The translations under genes and the position numbers were made by a program. This document shows, piece by piece, positions 1-5,111 of a DNA stretch of 5,111 bases. This stretch comes from an uncultured Kangiella sp. (lineage in GTDB: Bacteria > Pseudomonadota > Gammaproteobacteria > Enterobacterales > DSM-103792). Below the pieces are notes generated by a model. That model searched no databases. It had not been told where the DNA came from and saw nothing but the letters and a program-made list of their open reading frames with translations. Every line of letters begins with the position of its first letter. Within the stretch, counting starts at the first letter, position 1. The stretch lies in assembly GCA_946480585.1 (NCBI GenBank), contig CAMLKQ010000185.1, positions 1 to 5,111 of the forward strand, written 5' to 3'.

Positions 1-224
1 TGCTCGCGCAGCAACCGCAAAGTGCCGGGTCCGTCGAGACCCGGCATCATCACATCCAATACCAGCAGTTGTGGTTGCACCTCGGCAGCCCGCGCAATGG
101 CCTCCTGACCGGAACTGAACACAGCCACCTGCATGCCACCAATGGCCTCGAGCGCAATGCGGACAATGGCCTGAATATCAGGCTCGTCCTCGACATAGAC
201 CACACGGGTCAAGGCATCGGACAT
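1..224 (-). CDS. Response regulator, CheY-like receiver domain (5' part of gene, 3' end outside window)
   Basis: Reading leftwards from the ATG at 224-222 gives 74 codons without a stop, beginning MSDALTRVVYVEDEPDIQ. This is the N-terminal half of a receiver domain. The acidic pocket is E12-D13-E14 after the first beta strand (VVYV), and the phosphoacceptor is D57 in LLVLDVMMPGLDG, the usual spacing for CheY-type receivers. Family knowledge: such domains take a phosphoryl group from a histidine kinase onto this Asp. The conserved Thr/Ser and Lys of the C-terminal half lie off the left edge, as would any DNA-binding or enzymatic output domain, so it cannot be told whether this is a stand-alone receiver or a transcription factor. 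Start choice: an in-frame ATG at 281-279 would add 19 residues with no receiver character, whereas the ATG at 224 has an AAGGAA upstream and puts the domain at the normal distance from the N terminus. It is divergent from two sensor kinases, which makes it a plausible partner (inference). Confidence 0.93.
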   Translation of the reverse strand, partial: MSDALTRVVYVEDEPDIQAIVRIALEAIGGMQVAVFSSGQEAIARAAEVQPQLLVLDVMMPGLDGPGTLRLLRE

Positions 225-234
225 GACAACGGGT

Positions 235-240
235 TTCCTT
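235..240 (-). promoter_or_regulatory. Ribosome binding site of the response regulator
   Basis: On the minus strand the sequence AAGGAA lies upstream of the ATG at 224, with 11 bases between AGGA and the start codon. The spacing is a little long but acceptable. It supports the 224 start over the in-frame ATG at 281-279. Confidence 0.6.
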
Positions 241-313
241 CGGTCGGGACAGCCGGAATGGACGCACGGGCGTTGCGGCATGGCCACGCGCGCTTTGATC
301 AAGAATAGTCGAC

Positions 314-343
314 CGCAGACGTTCGTGCTGGCGAACGGCTGCG
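314..343. repeat. Imperfect inverted repeat (12-base arms, 6-base centre)
   Basis: The left arm CGCAGACGTTCG (314-325) and right arm CGAACGGCTGCG (332-343) are reverse complements at 11 of 12 positions; the only mismatch is 319 against 338. The centre is TGCTGG (326-331). It sits 52 bases before the TTG start of the kinase and 89 bases before the ATG of the divergent response regulator. Its position and symmetry fit a dimeric regulator's operator controlling one or both directions, or a hairpin in a leader transcript. It is not followed by a T-run, so an intrinsic terminator is unlikely. Function is inference only; the symmetry is read directly. Confidence 0.6.
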
Positions 344-394
344 CCAGTCTGTACTAGTCTTTACGGCATTCCTGACCTTGTCGGTTCATCCCGC

Positions 395-3016
395 TTGCAC
401 CAGCGCCTGTTCCTGCTCATTCCCGGTATCGCGCTGGCGTATTTCCTGCTCGGCCGGCTCGGTTTGCTGCTGGCGATTCCGCCGGGCTTTGCCACCGCCG
501 TTTTCCCACCGGCCGGACTCGCCTTGTTCTGCATGATTCGATTTGGACCACAGGCGCTGCCCGGCATCTGGCTCGGTTCGGTACTGATGAACCTGTCGAC
601 CGCGTGGCCTGCCGTTGGTCTGCCCGGCAGTAGCAAGCTGCTGATGACAACCGCGATCGGTCTTGGCGCCGCCAGCCAAGCCGGGTTCGGCTGCTGGTTG
701 CTGAAACGCTACGTCGGTTTGCCACTGGCCTGGGACGACGAGCGCGCGCTGCTGCGCTTTGCCGTGCTCGGCGGCGCGATCAGCACCTTGATTGGCGCTT
801 CCGTTGGCATTGCGAGCCTGCTCGCGGCTGGCCAGATTGGCCGCGAAGAAGCACCGTTCAACTGGCTGACCTGGTGGGTCGGCGACAGCATCGGCGTGGC
901 GCTCATCACACCGTTGTTGCTGCTGTCGACCAGCCCGACCGGCAGCGAGAGTCGGCAACAGCTGCGTGCGGTGATCTTGCCGCTCGCTGTCACATTTACG
1001 CTGGTCACCCTGCTGTTTGTTCGCGCCAGTCACTGGGAACAGCAGCAGATGCAACAACGCTTTCTCGATCTCGCCGGCCGCATGGAGCGGCAGGTGCAGC
1101 GCGCCTTTCAGGACCATCTCGACAGCCTCTCTGAGATTGAGCGCTTTTTTTCCGCCAGCCAGGAAGTCAGCCGCAGCGACTTCGCCGCCTTCACCCGCGC
1201 GGAAGTCGACAAGCTAAACGGCCATGTTTCGCTGAGCTGGGTGCATCGGGTGACAGCGGCAGAGCGGGCCGACTACGAGCGCGAAATGCAGCAGCAGAAC
1301 GGCAACGGGTTTCGTATTTGGCAGCGCGATGCCGCCGGCCAGCAAACCGCTGCCGCCGCGCGCCCCGATTACTTTCCGATTGTGTACATCGAACCGGCCG
1401 TCAATGCCTGGCTCATCGGCTCCGACAATGGAGCCGAACCCACCCGGCGCGCGCTGATGGAAACCACCTTGCAGCGTGGCAAAACCACGGCCTCACCGCG
1501 AATTGCGCTGCGCCAGCTCGACCGACAAATTGCCGCAGTGCTGGTGGCCCGGCCGGTACAACGCCGTACCGAAACGGAGCGCACCAGTCTGGCCGTCGTC
1601 GGCATCCAGATTGCGGCGACCGTGGACTACGCCTTGGACGAACTCGCTGTCGACGGCATCGCCCTGACCCTGCATGACAACACCGATGGCGCCGCTGCCG
1701 AGCCACTGTTTTCCAATTTACCGGCCAACGTGCAAACCGATGCCGCGTTTCGCCATGATTTCGATTGGCCGTTTGCCGGGCGCATCTGGCGGCTCAGCAT
1801 TTACGCCTTGCCGGATTACCTGCGCGAGACCCACTCCTGGCAAGCCTGGCTGGTCATGGTCGGCGGCATGCTGTTCACCGTGCTGATCGGTGCCATGTTG
1901 CTGCTGGTGCATGGCCGCAGCTTGCGCGTGCAACGTTTGGTCGAACAGCGCACGGCCGAACTGGCCCGGCAACAGCAAACCCTGCAAACCATTTCCGACA
2001 GCGCCGCCGATGCCATTCTGCTGCTCGATCACAACGGCTGCATCGAGATGGCCAACCCAGCCGCCGAAACGCTGCTGCGACAAAGCGCGGTGCTGTTGCG
2101 CGGTCAGCCGCTGTCACTGTGGCTGCCCGCCTGGCAGCCGAGCTGGCTGCAAGACGCCGAGCAGCACAACCACCATGGCGTCTGGCGGGAAACCCGGCTC
2201 ACCGCACCGCAGGCGTCACCGCGTGATGTCGAGATTGCCCTGACCAGCCTGCAGCGCACCGGGCAACGCCGCTATTGCTGCCTGCTGCATGACCTGACCG
2301 ATCGCATCGCCCATGATCGAATGAAACGGGAATTTGTCGCCATGGTCAGCCATGAATTGCGTACGCCGCTGACATCGATACGCGGCGCGCTCGCATTGCT
2401 CGGCAGCGGCGAAGTCAGCAAGGATTCCAGTCAGCATCAGCAGCTGCTGAAAATTGCCACCGACAACAGCAAACGCTTGCTGCTGCTGGTGAACGATTTG
2501 CTCGATTTTGAAAAACTCGAGGCGGGCCGATTCGAACTGGCGCTGCGCCGGGTCGCAGTGGTGCCACTGTTGCAACAAACGCTCGATGAACTGTCCAGCT
2601 TTGCGGTGAGTCAAGCCGTCACGCTTGAGTTGCAGAACCACCTGCCAGACGATACCGAGTTGCTGTTGGCGCCGGACCGGTTTATTCAGATCATGGCGAA
2701 CTTGCTGTCCAATGCCATCAAGTTCTCGCGCCAGGGCGGGCTGGTGCAAGTGCGTGCCACACGTGATGGCAATGAGGTATGTATCGAAGTGATAGATCAG
2801 GGCATTGGCATTGCGGCCGACAAGCAGGCGTTCATTTTCCAGAAATTCTGGCAGGCAGATGCGTCGGCAAGCCGCAAGCACAGTGGCACCGGCTTGGGAC
2901 TGGCGATCAGCAAGGGCTTGACCGAGGCCATGGCTGGCCGCATCGGCTTTCGCTCGACCGAAGCCCGCGGCAGCACTTTCTGGCTGCGGTTTCCTCGGCC
3001 GCAGGAGAGCGCATGA
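395..3016 (+). CDS. Membrane sensor histidine kinase, MASE1-CHASE-PAS-HisKA-HATPase (873 aa)
   Basis: A complete inner-membrane sensor kinase expected to autophosphorylate on histidine and pass the phosphate to a response regulator. Residues 1-209 hold about seven hydrophobic segments of a MASE1 module, including GRLGLLLAIPPGFATAVFPPAG and the WWVGD signature at 160-164. Residues about 230-470 form an extracytoplasmic CHASE domain (YFPIVYIEP at 326-334, closing GRIWRL at 462-467), followed by a TM helix at about 483-505 and a coiled coil to about 530 (LVEQRTAELARQQQ). A PAS domain covers about 530-645, ending HDLTDR. HisKA carries H653 in VSHELRTP; E654 and T657 fit the E-x-x-T phosphatase motif. 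The ATPase shows the N box (N769, N773), G1 D801-x-G803-x-G805 and G2 G831-T-G833-L-G835. All key residues are present. The start is a TTG without a visible Shine-Dalgarno; no ATG, GTG or TTG lies upstream in frame back to the stop at 296, and the MASE1 helix begins right after it. The ligand is unknown. Confidence 0.95.
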   Translation: MHQRLFLLIPGIALAYFLLGRLGLLLAIPPGFATAVFPPAGLALFCMIRFGPQALPGIWLGSVLMNLSTAWPAVGLPGSSKLLMTTAIGLGAASQAGFGCWLLKRYVGLPLAWDDERALLRFAVLGGAISTLIGASVGIASLLAAGQIGREEAPFNWLTWWVGDSIGVALITPLLLLSTSPTGSESRQQLRAVILPLAVTFTLVTLLFVRASHWEQQQMQQRFLDLAGRMERQVQRAFQDHLDSLSEIERFFSASQEVSRSDFAAFTRAEVDKLNGHVSLSWVHRVTAAERADYEREMQQQNGNGFRIWQRDAAGQQTAAAARPDYFPIVYIEPAVNAWLIGSDNGAEPTRRALMETTLQRGKTTASPRIALRQLDRQIAAVLVARPVQRRTETERTSLAVVGIQIAATVDYALDELAVDGIALTLHDNTDGAAAEPLFSNLPANVQTDAAFRHDFDWPFAGRIWRLSIYALPDYLRETHSWQAWLVMVGGMLFTVLIGAMLLLVHGRSLRVQRLVEQRTAELARQQQTLQTISDSAADAILLLDHNGCIEMANPAAETLLRQSAVLLRGQPLSLWLPAWQPSWLQDAEQHNHHGVWRETRLTAPQASPRDVEIALTSLQRTGQRRYCCLLHDLTDRIAHDRMKREFVAMVSHELRTPLTSIRGALALLGSGEVSKDSSQHQQLLKIATDNSKRLLLLVNDLLDFEKLEAGRFELALRRVAVVPLLQQTLDELSSFAVSQAVTLELQNHLPDDTELLLAPDRFIQIMANLLSNAIKFSRQGGLVQVRATRDGNEVCIEVIDQGIGIAADKQAFIFQKFWQADASASRKHSGTGLGLAISKGLTEAMAGRIGFRSTEARGSTFWLRFPRPQESA
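3003..3007 (+). promoter_or_regulatory. Ribosome binding site and ATGA coupling junction for the second kinase
   Basis: AGGAG lies within the last codons of the first kinase, 5 bases before the ATG at 3013-3015. That ATG overlaps the TGA stop of the first kinase (3014-3016) as ATGA, the classic arrangement for translational coupling. It decides the start at 3013 over the in-frame ATG at 3022, which would be 14 bases away. Confidence 0.85.
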
Positions 3017-5111
3017 CAACCATGACCTCGACCCGGCCCTTGCAACGCTGGATGTATCGCCGATCAATGGCCGGCATCATTGCGGCGGCCTGTTTCGCGT
3101 TGGTGCTGGCAGCCAGCTGGAGCCTGCATCAAATCAGTCAGCGTACCGATGCGGCCCGGCTGGAAGGTTACAGCCGCGATCTGCGTACACTGATTTCGCA
3201 GCGCATGCTCGGCCACGAGCAAATCCTGCGCGGCGGTGTTGGCCTGTTCGATGCAAGCGATGGCGTCACCCGCAGCGAATGGCAGCAGTACGTCAACCAG
3301 CTGAAACTGGCGGAACGCTACCCCGGCATTCAGGGCGTGGGATTCAGTGAACGCATTCCTGCTGCCCAACGGGACGCGCATCTGGCCCGCGTCCGCGCCG
3401 AAGGTTTTCCCGACTACGCGATCAAACCAGCCGGCGCGCGCGAAGATTACTCCGCAATCATCTATCTCGAGCCGTTTACCGGCCGCAATCTGGCAGCGTT
3501 TGGTTACGACATGTTGTCGGAGCCGGTGCGCGGCCAAGCCATGCGCCGGGCGATGCGCACCGGCGAAGCGAGTTTGACCGGCGCGGTCACGCTGTTGCAG
3601 GAAACCCACGGCGCGGTGCAACCGGGCTTTCTGATGTACGTGCCGGTCTATGCCCACGGCGCCGATCTGTCGAGCCCGGCCGCACGCGAGCACGCCACCC
3701 TCGGCTGGGTCTACAGTCCGTTCCGTGCTTATGATCTGCTGCACAGCATGCTGCGCGAATCCGGACAATCGCATCCCGGCGAGTTTGTCCTGATCGACGG
3801 CCAGAACAGCGACGATCCGACGGCAGTGTTGTTCCGCAGTGATGCCGATCAGGTTGTCGACTGGAAATCGCAGCGTTACCGGCAAAGCCAACTCTTGCAC
3901 CTGTTCGGTCGTGACTGGACCTTGGTGACCTGGTTGCCGGAGCAGCAGAGTGCGCAGAACCGCTCGGTGATCGGTGCGTTGTTGCTGCTCGGCACCGTCA
4001 TCAGCGCGTTGATCTGGTTGTTGCTGCGCACGCTTGCCCAGCGCGAAGAGCGCGCCAACCAGATTGCCGACGTGATGACCGCCAATTACCGGCAGAGTGA
4101 AGCGGCGCTTGCCGCCAGTGCCCAGCGCTCGCGCGCCATCATCGACAATGTCGCCGATGCCATTCTGATGGTGGCGAGTGACGGGACCGTGCTGCAAGCC
4201 AATCCGGCGGCGGCGCGTCTGTTTGGTTTTGACGGCGAAGACATGACCGGCAGCACCCTGCAGCAATTGCTGCCGGCCGTGCCGCAGGAGCAGTTGCGGG
4301 CACTGCTGCGCGATGCCAGCCAATCGGCTGGCCAGGCGACGACCACGCCGCTGCGCGAGCTGGAAGGCCGGCGCAAAAACCAAACCAGTGTGCCGATCGA
4401 AATGGCACTGTCGGTGTTGCCGCAGGCCGAACCCGAAACGTTCATCGCCGTCTGCCGCGATGTCACCGCCCGGCGCCGGGTTGATCGGCTCAAGCGCGAA
4501 TTTGTTGCCACCGTCAGCCACGAACTGCGCACGCCGCTGACCTCCATCGCCGGCTCACTGGATCTGCTGGTCTCGAATCAGTTTGCCAACTTGCCAGGCC
4601 CGGTTCATGACTTGCTGCTGATCGCCCACCGCAACAGCAAACGGCTGGCAGAGCTCATCAACGATTTGCTCGACATCGAACAGATCAGCCGCGGCCAGCT
4701 GACCTTGTTTCTGGAAGACATCAACGTGAAGGACAAGCTGGAGCACGCGCTGTCCACCATTGAGCCGTATGCGCAAACACTCGGCGTCAGTTTGCAGCAG
4801 CTCGATTGTGACCCCGGCTGGCGGGTGCGTGCGGATCGCAAGCGGCTGAATCAGGTGCTGACCAATCTGCTGTCGAATGCCATCAAATATTCGCCGCGCG
4901 GCGGACAGGTTACGGTGCGAACGCAATGCCATGACGGCCGCCTCCGCATCAGCGTCGACGATCAGGGGCCGGGCGTGCCAAAGGAATTCGAGGCCCGGCT
5001 GTTCCAGCAATTTTCGCGAGCCGATTCCAGCGATCACCGACGGGTCGGCGGCACCGGCCTCGGTCTTGCCATCAGCAAGGAATTGATCGAGCGCATGCAG
5101 GGCGAGATTGG
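3013..5111 (+). CDS. Membrane sensor histidine kinase, CHASE-PAS-HisKA-HATPase (partial, 3' end outside window)
   Basis: An open frame of 699 codons runs from the ATG at 3013 to the right edge with no stop. A short cytoplasmic N terminus with RRWMYRR-like basic residues precedes a TM helix at about 19-38. Residues about 65-305 form an extracytoplasmic CHASE domain: RGGVGLFDAS, PGIQGVGF, IIYLEP at 149-154, FGYDM at 163-167, GFLMYVPVY at 205-213 and closing FGRDWTL at 298-304. A second TM helix spans about 318-338. A PAS domain covers about 372-488 (IIDNVADAILMV, NPAAARLFGF, ending RDVTAR). HisKA has H503 in VSHELRTP, followed by E-L-R-T as in kinase one. The ATPase shows the N box (N618, N622), G1 D650-x-G652-x-G654 and G2 G680-T-G682-L-G684, so catalysis looks intact. 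The window ends about 15-25 residues short of a normal ATPase end; a receiver or Hpt domain could follow, so a hybrid kinase is not excluded. It overlaps the first kinase by four bases and is probably co-translated with it. CHASE ligands vary and this one cannot be named. Confidence 0.94.
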   Translation, partial: MTTMTSTRPLQRWMYRRSMAGIIAAACFALVLAASWSLHQISQRTDAARLEGYSRDLRTLISQRMLGHEQILRGGVGLFDASDGVTRSEWQQYVNQLKLAERYPGIQGVGFSERIPAAQRDAHLARVRAEGFPDYAIKPAGAREDYSAIIYLEPFTGRNLAAFGYDMLSEPVRGQAMRRAMRTGEASLTGAVTLLQETHGAVQPGFLMYVPVYAHGADLSSPAAREHATLGWVYSPFRAYDLLHSMLRESGQSHPGEFVLIDGQNSDDPTAVLFRSDADQVVDWKSQRYRQSQLLHLFGRDWTLVTWLPEQQSAQNRSVIGALLLLGTVISALIWLLLRTLAQREERANQIADVMTANYRQSEAALAASAQRSRAIIDNVADAILMVASDGTVLQANPAAARLFGFDGEDMTGSTLQQLLPAVPQEQLRALLRDASQSAGQATTTPLRELEGRRKNQTSVPIEMALSVLPQAEPETFIAVCRDVTARRRVDRLKREFVATVSHELRTPLTSIAGSLDLLVSNQFANLPGPVHDLLLIAHRNSKRLAELINDLLDIEQISRGQLTLFLEDINVKDKLEHALSTIEPYAQTLGVSLQQLDCDPGWRVRADRKRLNQVLTNLLSNAIKYSPRGGQVTVRTQCHDGRLRISVDDQGPGVPKEFEARLFQQFSRADSSDHRRVGGTGLGLAISKELIERMQGEI

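Larger units (their letters stand above)
225..394. other. Divergent intergenic region between response regulator and kinase operon
   Basis: These 170 bases separate two divergent start codons and must carry the promoters for both directions unless either gene is read from further away. I could not find a convincing sigma-70 pair on either strand: TATTCT (302-307, minus) has no good -35 at 16-18 bases, and the plus-strand candidates around TACTAG (352-357) are weak. No sigma-54 GG-N10-GC pair was seen at the TGGC sites checked. The notable structure is the inverted repeat at 314-343. A short direct repeat AGTCT occurs at 346-350 and 356-360. Confidence 0.7.

Noticed and set aside
69..308. 79-codon plus-strand frame over the left end and intergenic region
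   Set aside because: It is antisense to the receiver domain, whose conserved acidic residues and phosphoacceptor Asp are unmistakable on the minus strand.
302..330. Possible sigma-70 promoter on the minus strand (TATTCT as -10)
   Set aside because: No reasonable -35 hexamer lies at 16-18 bases; the candidates read CAGCAC, AGCACG or CCAGCA.
329..343. Possible sigma-54 promoter on the plus strand starting TGGC
   Set aside because: The GG and GC are not 10 bases apart, and the match is explained by the inverted repeat.
314..360. Inverted repeat as an intrinsic terminator
   Set aside because: There is no T-run after either arm on either strand, and it lies between divergent starts rather than after a gene.
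386..1117. 243-codon open frame on the minus strand opposite the MASE1 region
   Set aside because: Its Gln/Arg/Ala-rich, low-complexity translation mirrors hydrophobic codons on the plus strand. No sign of an independent gene.
2216..3067. 283-codon open frame on the minus strand across the end of the first kinase
   Set aside because: It is antisense to the HisKA-HATPase region and has no domain character or ribosome site that I could see; it is a shadow of codon bias.
3064..4521. 485-codon open frame on the minus strand, antisense to the second kinase
   Set aside because: Its translation is rich in Gln, Ala, Arg, His and Gly with no recognisable domain, while the opposite strand encodes a continuous, motif-rich kinase. 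Long antisense frames are common in GC-rich genes.

Overview
The window is a two-component signalling locus from a GC-rich proteobacterium (roughly 60% GC by eye). The MASE1/CHASE sensor kinases and a CheY-like receiver of this style fit a gamma- or betaproteobacterium, but the sequence alone does not fix the genus.

Layout: positions 1-224 (minus strand) hold the first 74 codons of a response regulator whose 3' end lies beyond the left edge. Positions 225-394 are a 170-base divergent intergenic region with an imperfect inverted repeat (12-base arms, 11 of 12 paired). Positions 395-3016 (plus) encode a complete 873-residue membrane histidine kinase with the order MASE1, CHASE, transmembrane helix, coiled coil, PAS, HisKA, HATPase. 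Positions 3013-5111 (plus) encode a second membrane histidine kinase (TM, CHASE, TM, PAS, HisKA, HATPase) that runs off the right edge after 699 codons. It starts at an ATGA overlap with the first kinase and has a good ribosome binding site inside the end of the first gene.

How it may work together: both kinases look catalytically intact (phosphoacceptor His, N, G1 and G2 boxes visible) and share a very similar His box and PAS region, so they look like tandem paralogues. They differ at the N terminus: one has a multi-helix MASE1 module in front of CHASE, the other only a single helix. The ATGA junction suggests co-translation. The divergent receiver, with its phosphoacceptor Asp57, is a natural candidate partner, but this pairing is inferred from position only. 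No RNA gene, mobile element, CRISPR array or intrinsic terminator was seen. I see a well-built but recognisable signalling cluster rather than a clearly new class of system.
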